Below, in pieces: positions 40,028 through 48,646 of a DNA stretch of 64,000 nucleotides (position 1 is its first letter; the number at the start of each line of letters is the position of its first letter). The notes under the pieces were generated by a model, which saw nothing but the letters and a program-made list of their open reading frames with translations, had not been told where the DNA came from and did not search any database. A program made the position numbers and the translations under genes. The DNA comes from Natronoarchaeum rubrum. GTDB lineage: Archaea > Halobacteriota > Halobacteria > Halobacteriales > Natronoarchaeaceae. Location of the stretch: the NCBI RefSeq assembly GCF_024494695.1, contig NZ_JANHDP010000001.1:248001-312000 (forward strand), given 5' to 3'.

Positions 40028-41232
40028 TCTTTCTCCTTCTCGGCGTGGCCGCGGGCCATCAGGTAGACGCCCACGTGTTCAGGTACTGTCTGTGCACCCG
40101 GCTCGATTGTAAAGCTGTCGCCGCCCAGACTGATCGTCGCGCTGTCCTGTGACCCGCCCGGCATGTCTTCGGTTCCGGTCACGTCGATCCGAATATCTTG
40201 CCCGACGAACTGCTCGGTGACGGCGTCGGTCAGCGGCTCGAACTCGGCCAGATCGTCCCGGTCGATCCGCAGCACGCGCAGCCCCGTTCCGCCGTGGAGG
40301 CTGCCAGGCAGCCGGATCAGCCGGTTCGTGTCGGTCGTCACCGGCTCGTCGATCGGCGCGCTCCCGGTTTCGAGCACGTCCTCCGAGAGGATGCGCGCGA
40401 GCTGGTAGAACGCGGGGTGGACGTCGACGTTGCCCGCCGCGATCTGCGCTCGGTTGTTCTGCGCGGCGGTGAGCGCGCCGCGGGCCTTCCCCTCGCCGAT
40501 GCCGTCGAACTCCCTGAGCTTCTCCAGGGCGTCTTCCTCGGGGAGTTCGAGCAGCTCGTCGACGAAGGCGTCGAGCCGGTCGTGGACTCGGCGGCTCCAG
40601 CCGCCGTCGGTGACCAGCGAGCGCTTGTGCGCCGGGCTCGATCGGCCCGCCGTCCCGCCCACCGCCTTGTGCTCGATCAGGTGGTCGAACTCCACGTCGA
40701 TGCCGCGCACGTAGTCGACGATCTCGCGGCGCTGCTCGCGGTCCAGCGCTCGGACGCCGTCGTCGCGGACGTGAACGTGGTAGCCCCGGCCGCCCGAGAA
40801 CACGACCGTCAAGTCCTCGAAGCCGAAGTCGTCTTCGAGGATGTCGAGCAGGCGAAACAGGGCGTCCTTGCAGACCGCGAGCATCTTCTCGTAGCTGTCC
40901 TCGGTCGGCGAGACGCCGGGCAGGTGGTCGGCGTCGAGGTCGAACACCAGATCCGAACTGCGCCACCCTTTCCGGTTCATGTTGCCCGCGCTCGGGTCGT
41001 CGTAGCGCCCCGCCGAGAAGTAGACGTGGCGCGGTCGCTTGCGCGCCAGAAACTCGTCGAGCGCACCCAGCTCTAACAGCGACCGGTGGCGGACCATCGT
41101 GGTCCCGGGACCCTCGGTCCAGGGGATAAAGCCCCACTCGCGCTGGCTTGCGTCCGGCGGCGGCGCGATCGAGGCCCGTCGGTAGTAGTCCCGGAACCGA
41201 CCCCGAAGGTACGCGCGGGTACGCTCCTCCAT
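40024..41232 (-). CDS. priS: DNA primase small (catalytic) subunit
   Basis: This 402-residue archaeo-eukaryotic primase has the catalytic DLDADH metal-binding motif (about 98-103) after the SSDLVF strand and the GGRGYHVHV motif (about 148-156). The nucleotide-site SSPAHKRSLVT segment lies near 200. The late NRLIRLPGSLHGGTGLRV motif is also typical. It synthesises RNA/DNA primers together with PriL, which is not in this window. It overlaps the GINS gene by four bases, so both replisome parts are coupled. The ATG at 41230-41232 was chosen; further upstream in-frame sequence lacks similarity. Confidence 0.95.
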   Translation of the reverse strand: MEERTRAYLRGRFRDYYRRASIAPPPDASQREWGFIPWTEGPGTTMVRHRSLLELGALDEFLARKRPRHVYFSAGRYDDPSAGNMNRKGWRSSDLVFDLDADHLPGVSPTEDSYEKMLAVCKDALFRLLDILEDDFGFEDLTVVFSGGRGYHVHVRDDGVRALDREQRREIVDYVRGIDVEFDHLIEHKAVGGTAGRSSPAHKRSLVTDGGWSRRVHDRLDAFVDELLELPEEDALEKLREFDGIGEGKARGALTAAQNNRAQIAAGNVDVHPAFYQLARILSEDVLETGSAPIDEPVTTDTNRLIRLPGSLHGGTGLRVLRIDRDDLAEFEPLTDAVTEQFVGQDIRIDVTGTEDMPGGSQDSATISLGGDSFTIEPGAQTVPEHVGVYLMARGHAEKEKE

Positions 41233-41624
41233 CGGTTCACCTCGTATGAACGGGGGGCTCCTAAAGCTACCCTTACGCGCTGGTCGGGGATTCCTGTCAG
41301 CGCTCAGAGGGCAGTAAGGCGACCGTATCGACGTTCGTCCGGTCGCGACGCAGTGGGTGGGTGCGCCCGGCCGATGCGGACGCCGAACTGATCGCTTCTG
41401 GCGGCGGTTTCGGAGAAACGCAGTACGATCGACGGCCCCGAATTGCGACGCCGTCACACGCGATCGAGCTGTCGCCGCCCGCGTCGACGTGTCGTCGGTA
41501 AGGCCGCCTTACGCGCCGTAGGCCGGCCGACCGCGAATCGGCGTCGTGACGCCGATCCGAAAGTGCGCCCCGGCGTCAAGTTTGCCCCCGTATAACTAAC
41601 GCCGAACGGTGCGTGCCCCCCGGC
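41233..41624. other. Intergenic region between priS and a Tat-exported protein gene
   Basis: This 392-base gap has no convincing coding frame. It must hold divergent promoters: cctaaagctac near 41260 for priS, and cccgtataactaac (41587-41600), 25-38 bases before the next start. A GC-rich stretch (41480-41560) contains short palindromes (for example around taaggccgccttac, 41501-41514) but no RNA gene that I can support. Confidence 0.4.
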
Positions 41625-43169
41625 ATGAGCGACGAGGGCGACGACGGGCCGACCCGCCGCCAGCTGCTGGGATTGATCGGCGTCGGCGGGATCACGGCAA
41701 TCGGCGCCGGACTTATCATCACCGGCGCCCGTGTGTCGCCGACGGAGGACGACGACACCAACAACGAGTCGACCGGGGGTGATCAGCCCCCCGACGAGCC
41801 GTCGGCGCTCTCGGCAGCCTGGGACGCGACGTACGGCGACGGCCCGAGCGCCTTTTCGGCGGCGGTCGGTCGGCGCTCCGTCGCCTCGATTCGACCGGGC
41901 GGCGGCAACGCGACCGATGAGAACGCCACGAACGCGACCGCCGCGAACGCGACGCCGAACGGGACCGATGGAAACGCGACGACCGGCGGGACCACGAACG
42001 CGTCCGACCCCGACGACGGTCCCGAGGAAGTCGTCTTCGGCGGCGTCCGTTCGACCGGCGAAAACGACAGCGACGGCTGGCTCGTCGGCGTCGAGGGGCC
42101 CGAGACAACGACGTTCGACGCGACGTACGCGGCCGGGGACACCGAGGGCGGCGACGGCGATCGCGCGTTCGACGCGGTCGAGTGCGTGCTCCCCGCGACC
42201 GACGGGTGGGTGGTCGTCGGCTGGAGCCACGAGCCCTCCCCGGACGACGCCGATGCCCCGGACCGGAAGTACCCGTGGGCCACGGGCGTCGACGACGCCG
42301 GCACCAGCCAGTGGTTCCGGACGTACGAACGCTCCGGCGTCGAATCCTACCGGGACGTGTTCCGCGACGGCGTCCCGACGTCGGACGGCGGCTACCTGCT
42401 CGCCGGCGTCACGCTGGGCGCGTCGTTCGACGACGTCAGGCGCGGCGACGGCTGGCTGGCGAAGATCGGCGCCGAGGGACGACTGACCTGGGAGCGGACG
42501 TACGCTCCCGACGGCGCGGACCGCGCGACGTGGTCGGCCGACGAGCGCTACGACGCGTTCACGACGGTCCGCGCGGTCGCGGACGGCTATCTGTTGGCCG
42601 GGGCGGCGACGACCGACGGGCCCTCCGACTCGAACCCCGCCGACGGGTGGCTCGTGGGCGTCGACCCGGCGGGCGGCCGGCGCTGGGCCTCGACCTACGA
42701 GTACGCCGGTGGCGAGGGCTCGGATTCGACGGACCTCGCGATCGCCGACGTTCGGCGCTCGGGCGACGGGTTCCTGGCGGTCGGGACCGCCGGCAGCTAC
42801 GAGTACGTCCGCCCGCTCCGCGAGAACCAGCTGTTCGGGGACGGCTGGATCGCCGGGCTCGACGGCGAGGGGAACGTCCAGTGGGAACAGACCGTCGCCG
42901 ACGCCGCGCTCCGGACGCTCGCCGACGCGGGTGATGCGGGCTGGGTCGCGGCGGGCGCGCGCGAGAACCAGCCGTGGGTCGGGCTGCTCGGCGAGGAGGG
43001 ATCTCTCGCGGAGGAACTGACCCTCTCCGAGGCGGACGGCGTCGTGTCCGCCGCCACAGTGCGCGACGACGGTGCGATCGCGCTGGCTGGCCGCCGCGAC
43101 GACGGCGAAACGCCGGTCGCGTTCGTCACGCAGCTCTCCCCGGTCGAGATGGGCGACGGGGAGGAGTGA
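41625..43169 (+). CDS. Tat-exported repeat protein with a dense N-glycosylation-site linker
   Basis: This 514-residue protein has a Tat motif (TRRQLL, 10-15) and a hydrophobic segment with no clear lipobox; it may remain membrane-anchored. Residues 95-127 carry seven N-x-S/T sequons (Asn 95, 100, 103, 108, 112, 117, 125). The rest repeats a motif of the type GDGWLxxI/V-x-G-W-x-T/Y about six times, suggesting a beta-propeller. The repeats are GWLVGV (about 142), GWLAKI (about 281), GWLVGV (about 345) and GWIAGL (about 406). Family and ligand are unknown. It is a probable surface-exposed glycoprotein and a likely AglB substrate. Confidence 0.78.
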   Translation: MSDEGDDGPTRRQLLGLIGVGGITAIGAGLIITGARVSPTEDDDTNNESTGGDQPPDEPSALSAAWDATYGDGPSAFSAAVGRRSVASIRPGGGNATDENATNATAANATPNGTDGNATTGGTTNASDPDDGPEEVVFGGVRSTGENDSDGWLVGVEGPETTTFDATYAAGDTEGGDGDRAFDAVECVLPATDGWVVVGWSHEPSPDDADAPDRKYPWATGVDDAGTSQWFRTYERSGVESYRDVFRDGVPTSDGGYLLAGVTLGASFDDVRRGDGWLAKIGAEGRLTWERTYAPDGADRATWSADERYDAFTTVRAVADGYLLAGAATTDGPSDSNPADGWLVGVDPAGGRRWASTYEYAGGEGSDSTDLAIADVRRSGDGFLAVGTAGSYEYVRPLRENQLFGDGWIAGLDGEGNVQWEQTVADAALRTLADAGDAGWVAAGARENQPWVGLLGEEGSLAEELTLSEADGVVSAATVRDDGAIALAGRRDDGETPVAFVTQLSPVEMGDGEE

Positions 43170-43297
43170 CGCCGAGGAATGGCATCGCTGTCGACCGGCG
43201 GATCACGCCGGGTGATCTCCGGGCCAACTTTAAGATAGTTCACTGTGTACTCACGGGTGCATATGTGTACCACGGCACGCAGGGAGGTCGAGCGACG

Positions 43298-44074
43298 GTG
43301 ACGGGCGATCGGTTCGGGATCGAGGGGTCGACGGCGATCGTGACCGGGGCGTCGAGCGGCATCGGGAAAGCGATCGCCGAGCGGTTCGCCGCCGACGGCG
43401 TCGACGTCGTGATCTGCTCGCGCGACGAGGACAACGTCGATCCGGTCGCCGAGCGGATCAGCGAGCGCGAGACCGGCGGCGAGGCCGTCGCAGTCGAGTG
43501 CGACGTGACCGATCGGGACGCCGTCGAGGCGCTCGTCGAGACCACCGTCGAAGTGTTTGGCGGGCTCGACGTACTGGTCAACAACGCCGGCGCCTCCTTC
43601 ATGGCGAACTTCGAGGACATCAGCCCCAACGGCTGGAACCGGATCGTCGACATCAATCTCACGGGAACGTACCACTGCACGCAGGCCGCCGAAGAGGAAC
43701 TCAAAGACGGCGGCGGCGTCGTGATCAACCTCTCCAGCGAGGCGGGGCAGGACGGCGCGCCCTTCATGAGCCACTACGCCGCCGCGAAGGCGGGCGTGAT
43801 CAACCTCACGAAGACGCTGGGCCACGAGTGGGCCGACGACGGCGTCCGGGTCAACTGCATCGCGCCGGGCTACGTCGCGACGCCCGGCGTCGCATCCCAG
43901 ATGGGCGTCACCGCCGAGGAGATCGACCGCGAGGAAGTCGATCGCACGATCGGCCTGAGCGAGGAGATCGCCGACGTGGCGCAGTTCCTCGCGAGCCCGG
44001 CGTCGTCGTACGTCGTCGGCGAGACGATCCGCGCGGCCGGCGCGCCCGATCTCATGAAATCTCCCGACTCATGA
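43298..44074 (+). CDS. Short-chain dehydrogenase/reductase
   Basis: This 258-residue classical SDR has TGASSGIG in the cofactor site (about 16-23), NNAGASF (about 92-98), a catalytic Ser in NLSSEAG and the YAAAK pair. The start is GTG at 43298, supported by an upstream GGAGGTCG ribosome-binding sequence (about 8 bases away). An upstream open frame would be non-coding in character. Its stop overlaps the ATG of the following LLM-class oxidoreductase by four bases, so the two probably act on related substrates. A TATA-like aactttaagatag is at about 43229. Confidence 0.9.
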   Translation: MTGDRFGIEGSTAIVTGASSGIGKAIAERFAADGVDVVICSRDEDNVDPVAERISERETGGEAVAVECDVTDRDAVEALVETTVEVFGGLDVLVNNAGASFMANFEDISPNGWNRIVDINLTGTYHCTQAAEEELKDGGGVVINLSSEAGQDGAPFMSHYAAAKAGVINLTKTLGHEWADDGVRVNCIAPGYVATPGVASQMGVTAEEIDREEVDRTIGLSEEIADVAQFLASPASSYVVGETIRAAGAPDLMKSPDS

Positions 44075-45093
44075 CTGGATCGAACTCGACCGCCGACCGC
44101 GAGATCCACTTGCCCGTCGCGGCGCAGGACGGCGTCGACGCCATCGCCGAGATGACGAATCGTGCCGAGGATCGGGGGTACGAGCGCGCCTGGCTCCCCG
44201 AGACGTGGGGCCGGGACGCCGCCTCGACGCTCGGCGTCGTCGCCGAGCGCACCGACGCGATCGAACTCGGCACCAGCATCGCCAACGTCTACTCGCGCTC
44301 GCCCGCGCTGCTGGGCCAGACCGCCGCGACGCTCCAGGAGGTTACCGACGGCCGGTTCCGCCTCGGCATCGGCCCGAGCGGTCCGGCCGTGATCGAGGGC
44401 TGGCACGGCGCCGACTTCGAGCGCCCGCTCCGCCGGACGCGCGAGACGGTTGACATCATCCGCAAGGTGATCGAGGGCGAGCCCGTCGAGTACGACGGCG
44501 ACGTGTTCACGCTCTCGGGCTTTCGGCTTCGCTTCGAGCCGCCCGAGACCCCGCCGCCGATCGACGTCGCGGGACTCGGACCCAAGTCGGTCGAACTCGC
44601 CGGCCGGTTCGCCGACGGCTGGCACGCGACGACGTTCACGCCCGACGGCCTCGAAGAGCGACTCGACGACCTGCGCCGCGGCGCCGAACTCGGTGACCGC
44701 GATCCCGACGACGTCCGCGTGACGCTGTCGCTGCCGGCCTGCGCGATGGAGGACGGCGAGGAGGCCCGGACGCTCGCGGCCCAGCATCTCGCCTTTTACG
44801 TCGGCGGGATGGGAACCTACTACCGCGATTCGCTGGCTCGACAGGGCCACGAGGAACTGGCGACCGACATCGCGTCGGCGTGGGCCAGCGGCGAGCGCGA
44901 CCGCGCCGTCGAACTCGTCGCCGAGAACGTGCTCGACGAGATGGCGGCCGCCGGGACGCCGGAGACGGCTCGCGAGCGAGTGGCTGCATTCGAGGCGATC
45001 GAAGGGCTCGACGCCGTCGCCCTGGCGTTCCCGCGCGGTGCGGACCGCGAGGCGATCGATGCGACGATCGACGCGCTCACGTCCGACGCGTAA
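44071..45093 (+). CDS. LLM-class (probably F420-dependent) oxidoreductase, methylene-H4MPT reductase-like
   Basis: This 340-residue TIM-barrel enzyme of the luciferase-like/F420 superfamily has an N-terminal LPVAAQDG strand, WLPETWGRDAASTLG, LGTSIANVYSRSPALLGQTAATLQEVTDGRFRLG, and a later IDVAGLGPKSVELAGRFADGWH. These match Mer-type proteins. Haloarchaea carry F420 and folate instead of tetrahydromethanopterin, so methylene-tetrahydrofolate reduction or a secondary-metabolite reduction are both possible. Coupling with an SDR (four-base overlap) argues for a two-step redox pathway. The exact substrate is unknown. Confidence 0.87.
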   Translation: MTGSNSTADREIHLPVAAQDGVDAIAEMTNRAEDRGYERAWLPETWGRDAASTLGVVAERTDAIELGTSIANVYSRSPALLGQTAATLQEVTDGRFRLGIGPSGPAVIEGWHGADFERPLRRTRETVDIIRKVIEGEPVEYDGDVFTLSGFRLRFEPPETPPPIDVAGLGPKSVELAGRFADGWHATTFTPDGLEERLDDLRRGAELGDRDPDDVRVTLSLPACAMEDGEEARTLAAQHLAFYVGGMGTYYRDSLARQGHEELATDIASAWASGERDRAVELVAENVLDEMAAAGTPETARERVAAFEAIEGLDAVALAFPRGADREAIDATIDALTSDA

Positions 45094-45162
45094 CGTTCCG
45101 CTCGACGCCGATCCGTCACCGTTCGACCGTCCGAGACGCCGACTTCACCCGTTCGAGACACC

Positions 45163-45204
45163 GACAACCGACCACGTGTTGTCTCACGTTGGGCTTATTT
45201 TATC
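45163..45204 (+). promoter_or_regulatory. Promoter region with inverted repeat upstream of quinone oxidoreductase gene
   Basis: GACAAC (45163-45168) and GTTGTC (45178-45183) form a 6-bp inverted repeat with a 9-base spacer. It is followed by a TATA-like CTTATTTTATC (about 45194-45204). A good ribosome-binding sequence GGAGGT lies between the TATA box and the ATG at 45229. The repeat may be a transcription factor site. Confidence 0.4.
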
Positions 45205-45228
45205 ATTCAGGAGGTGCAATACGATCCC

Positions 45229-46200
45229 ATGAACGTGATCGAAGTGACGGAGTACGGCGACGCCGACGCGCTGGAATCCGTCGAGCGCGACCTGCCCGAG
45301 CCCGGCCCCGAGCAGGTCCGGATCGAGATCGAATCCGCGGGGATCAACTTCGCGGACATCATGCAGCGCCGCGGCAAGTACCTCGGCGGCCCGGAGCCGC
45401 GGTACGTCCCCGGCATGGAAGCCGCGGGGCGGATCGACGCCACGGGCGAGCGCGTCAATCTGGACGAGGGCGACCGCGTCGTCGCGATGGTCGACACCGG
45501 CGCCTACGGCGAGTACGTCCTCGCGAACCCCCAGTCGCTGTTCCCGATCCCCGAGGAGATGAGCTTCGACGAAGCTGCCGGCTTCCCCGTCCAGTTCCTG
45601 ACCGCCCACGGCTGCCTGTTCGGCTGGGGCGGCCTCGAAGAGGGCGAGCGCGTGCTGATCCAGGCCGCCAGCGGCGGCGTCGGCACCGCGGCGGTCCAGC
45701 TCGCCTCGGCGGCGGGCGCCGAGGTGTTCGGCACCGCGAGCAGCCAAGAGAAGCTCGACCGGGCCGCCGAACTGGGCTGCGACCATCCGATCAACTACGT
45801 CGAGGACGATTTCGTCGAGGAGATCGACGAACTCACCGACGGCGAGGGCGTCGACCTGGTGTTAGACGGCGTCGGCGGCGACGTGTTCCACGACAGCCTC
45901 GACGCGCTGGCGACGTTCGGTCGGATCGTCACCTACGGCGCCGCCAGCGGCGAGACGGCGTCTGCCGACACCGGCCGCTTGTTGTTCGAGAACAAGACCG
46001 TGATCGGCTACCACCTCGGGCGCGCGATGCAGAACGATCCCGGCCGCGTGCTCGAAGCCGTCCCCGAACTCACCCAGAAGCTCACCGGCGGCGATCTGGA
46101 AGTGATCGTCGGCGAGTCGTTCCCGCTGGAGGACGCCGCCGAGGCCCACCAGTACATCGAGGACCGCAAGAGCAGCGGGAAGGTCGTCCTGCATCCCTGA
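45229..46200 (+). CDS. Quinone oxidoreductase / zinc-less MDR family protein
   Basis: This 323-residue medium-chain dehydrogenase/reductase of the QOR type has an N-terminal ITSAGINFADIMQRRGKYL-like segment, then VPGMEAAGRID, a GGVGTAAVQLASAAGAEVFGTAS nucleotide-binding motif and a SLFPIPEEMSF. Structural zinc cysteines are absent, so it should use NADPH to reduce quinones or enones. The ATG at 45229 was chosen over a GTG at 45214, because that GTG overlaps the ribosome-binding site. It stands alone between convergent or co-directional genes. Confidence 0.88.
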   Translation: MNVIEVTEYGDADALESVERDLPEPGPEQVRIEIESAGINFADIMQRRGKYLGGPEPRYVPGMEAAGRIDATGERVNLDEGDRVVAMVDTGAYGEYVLANPQSLFPIPEEMSFDEAAGFPVQFLTAHGCLFGWGGLEEGERVLIQAASGGVGTAAVQLASAAGAEVFGTASSQEKLDRAAELGCDHPINYVEDDFVEEIDELTDGEGVDLVLDGVGGDVFHDSLDALATFGRIVTYGAASGETASADTGRLLFENKTVIGYHLGRAMQNDPGRVLEAVPELTQKLTGGDLEVIVGESFPLEDAAEAHQYIEDRKSSGKVVLHP

Positions 46201-46266
46201 CCGGCGACTCGCAGTTCGTTGGCGCTCCTTTTCGTTCTCCGCTTCGGGCGTGACGCCGCTTCGGCG

Positions 46267-46944
46267 TCAGATCCGCTCGATGCCTTCGCGTCGCCCGTCG
46301 AGCACGTCGAAGCGCTCGTCGCGCTCGCGTTCGAGTCGGGAGAGCAGTCGCTCGGCCCACCGCAGTTTTTGGCGTTTCAGCTCGCCGACGGCGGGATCGT
46401 CGAAGTTCCAGCCGGGAAACGTCAGCCGCGCGGCGCCCAGCTCGTCCGCGAGATACGCCGCCCGGTCGCCGTCGGTGAAGCCGCCGGGGTTCCGGACCGG
46501 TCCGGTCGGCTCCGCCTGCGTCGTCGGCAACAGATATCGCTCGTCGAACTGCGGGACGTACTCCCGAAGGGCGGGCACGTTGTCGCCGTGAGCGTGGACC
46601 GCGACGGGCGTGCCCGCACGCGAGAACTCGACCGCGGCGGCCGGCCGCCCGTCGAGGTCGGTCACGACGAGGTCGACGCCGACGCCCCGCTCGGCGAGGC
46701 GATCGGCGGCCGTCGACGCGGCGACGACGGCGTCGGCCTCGCGAGCGATCTCGACGTCGTCTTCGAGCGTCGGGGCGGCGCCCGCGACGGCCGCGGTCGC
46801 GCCGTCCAGATCGGGGAGCTCGTCGCAGTCGAACTCGCCGACGAGTTCCGCGAGGACGTCTCGCGCCCGCTCGTCGGCGTCGCTGTCGAAGCCGAAGTCC
46901 TCGAGAATCCGCTCGTAGATCGGACACCAGTCGCTCCAGATCAC
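46267..46944 (-). CDS. mptE: 6-hydroxymethyl-7,8-dihydropterin pyrophosphokinase (MptE, DUF115)
   Basis: This 225-residue protein matches the DUF115/MptE pattern. It starts IWSDWCPIYERILEDFGFD, with LVVTDLDG (about 92-99) and an HAHGDNVPALREYVP motif near 119-133. The end has PGWNFDDPAVGELKRQKLRWAE. MptE transfers pyrophosphate from ATP to 6-hydroxymethyl-dihydropterin in archaeal pterin synthesis. It starts with GTG (46942-46944). The downstream partner in the pathway, a DHPS-like protein, is the next upstream gene on the same strand, so both pterin steps are neighbours. Confidence 0.88.
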   Translation of the reverse strand: MIWSDWCPIYERILEDFGFDSDADERARDVLAELVGEFDCDELPDLDGATAAVAGAAPTLEDDVEIAREADAVVAASTAADRLAERGVGVDLVVTDLDGRPAAAVEFSRAGTPVAVHAHGDNVPALREYVPQFDERYLLPTTQAEPTGPVRNPGGFTDGDRAAYLADELGAARLTFPGWNFDDPAVGELKRQKLRWAERLLSRLERERDERFDVLDGRREGIERI

Positions 46945-47112
46945 GTGTGTCCTCCGATAAAGACGGTGTCGGTCGAGCGAGCGAGTCGCTCGACGCCGTA
47001 CCGTCTGCACAAGCCGCTGATGTGGGCCGGAATGGCGCCTGCAAGTACCCCTACCCGAGGCCCCTTCCGGCTTCCACCCAATCGTTTTCGTGCCTCTGGC
47101 ATAAGCTTTCTC

Positions 47113-48333
47113 TTACTGCAACAGTTCCCCGAGAGCCACCGAGAGCGATTTTCCAGGGGCTTCGCCCGATTTCGTCGTTTCTCGCCCGGTTCGATCGTCG
47201 ACCGACGATGCGACGCGGCGAAGCGCTCCGACCGACCCGGCGAGCAGGGTCGCTCGGTCGCCCGGGACCGCAACCGCGCCGGCGTCCTCGGCGGCCGCGA
47301 GGAGACGGTCTCGCCCCCCGGCGTCGAGGCCCGACACCTCGAACGCGCGGGCGCCGACGGCGTCTGCCCGCCGCTGATCGCCGCCGATCCGGTCGAGGTG
47401 ACGCCGCGCCTCGTCGGGCGTGCGCACGTCGAGTTCCGCGACCGAGACGCCGTCGGCCGACGCCGACGCCAGTTCCGGCGCGAACCGATCGCCGATCCTC
47501 GCGGCGTCTCTGGTCTCAGCGACGTCGTGGGTCCGAATCACGTGTGCGCCCCGCTCGACGGCCATCGCCGTCGCGGCGAGGCTGACCGGCAGGCGCTCGT
47601 CGGTGTCGCGGCCGACGATATCGCCCAGAAAGTTCTTCCGGTTGATCGAGACCAGCATCGGCCGGCCGAGTCCGCGGAACTCGCGAAGCCGCTCGAACGT
47701 CTCGCGATCCTCCGCGAGCGTCTTTCGCTCGCTCCAGCCGCCGAAGGCGGGGTCGACGATCGTCTTGTCGGTCAGCCCGTTCTGTTTGAGCGACTCGTAG
47801 AGTCGGTCGACGTAGTCGGCCCGATCAGCCCACTCCGGCGACTTGCGCTCGCTCCAGTCGACGTCCGAGATCGCCCCCGGCCGCGAGAGATCCGGCGGGC
47901 TCGCCATCTTCGCCACGGCGACGTCGTACTCCCGACAGACGTCGGGCATCGCCGGGTCGGCGAACCCGCAGACGTCGTTTACCATGTCGAAGCCGCCGTC
48001 TAACGCAGCCTCAGCCACTTCGGCGTAGCGCGTCTCGATCGAGAAGACGGCGTCGCCGCTCACGCTCTCGATCGTCTCCAGAGCGACGTGCAGCCGGTCG
48101 AGTTCCTCTTCCGCACTGAGCACGTCGAGGCGCTTGTTCGCCGACTCCAGTCCGACGTCGACGATGTCGGCGCCCTCGCCGATCAGTTCCTCGTCGACGT
48201 ACGCCGCCGCCTCGCCGGGGTCGTCGTAGACGCTGGGGTCGTACGGCGACTCCTCGCTGACGTTCAGCACGCCCATGATCCGCGGCGGATGGTCGTCACC
48301 GATGCCCAGCCCCGCGGCGTCGACGGTTCGCAT
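47113..48333 (-). CDS. Dihydropteroate-synthase-like protein with C-terminal extension
   Basis: This 406-residue protein has a TIM-barrel pterin-binding domain. It begins PRIMGVLNVSEESPYD (about 17-32), followed by GADIVDVGLESANK and DGGFDMVNDVCGF, as in DHPS. The phosphate-binding SINRK segment and a late HVIRTHDVAETRDAARI motif (around 258-275) are present. Residues beyond about 280 form an extra acidic domain. The PABA-side loop differs from bacterial FolP. It probably links a dihydropterin to an aromatic acceptor in folate synthesis; the adjacent MptE gene supports this. The C-terminal extension has no known function. Confidence 0.85.
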   Translation of the reverse strand: MRTVDAAGLGIGDDHPPRIMGVLNVSEESPYDPSVYDDPGEAAAYVDEELIGEGADIVDVGLESANKRLDVLSAEEELDRLHVALETIESVSGDAVFSIETRYAEVAEAALDGGFDMVNDVCGFADPAMPDVCREYDVAVAKMASPPDLSRPGAISDVDWSERKSPEWADRADYVDRLYESLKQNGLTDKTIVDPAFGGWSERKTLAEDRETFERLREFRGLGRPMLVSINRKNFLGDIVGRDTDERLPVSLAATAMAVERGAHVIRTHDVAETRDAARIGDRFAPELASASADGVSVAELDVRTPDEARRHLDRIGGDQRRADAVGARAFEVSGLDAGGRDRLLAAAEDAGAVAVPGDRATLLAGSVGALRRVASSVDDRTGRETTKSGEAPGKSLSVALGELLQ

Positions 48334-48646
48334 ACTCTGTTGCTTGGCCCCGACGCCCATAGGCGGACCGGTCGCGTCCCGAGGTGCTGCTTCGGCGCCG
48401 TGCCGACCCGGCGCGGCACCGCTCGCTTGAGGAGCGCCGCCACCGAGCTCGAATCAGTCGGAGATCTGATCTAACTGCCTCTGGACCGGTCAGCTACTAT
48501 TAGTCCGTATCCCGACCTAAGCCGACGGCGTCGCTCGTTACGCCGCGTTTACTTATTTGACAGGGCGGTGCATCGTCGGTCGTGAACGAACGCACAGACT
48601 CACGACGACCACGCCGTCCGGGCGCCCGCGTCGCGCCGCGTCGGCG
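48334..48646. other. Intergenic region between DHPS-like and GNAT genes
   Basis: This 313-base gap has no open frame with coding character. A TATA-like cgtttacttatttgac at about 48546-48561 would serve the GNAT gene, leaving a leader of about 65 bases. Imperfect palindromes occur around 48395-48420 (gccgtgcc...ggcgcggcac), which may be structural, but nothing else is supported. Confidence 0.4.

Noticed and set aside
46219..48003. A long plus-strand open frame opposite the mptE and DHPS-like genes
   Set aside because: Its product is Arg/Ala-rich with no domain pattern; the minus strand encodes two well recognised pterin enzymes.
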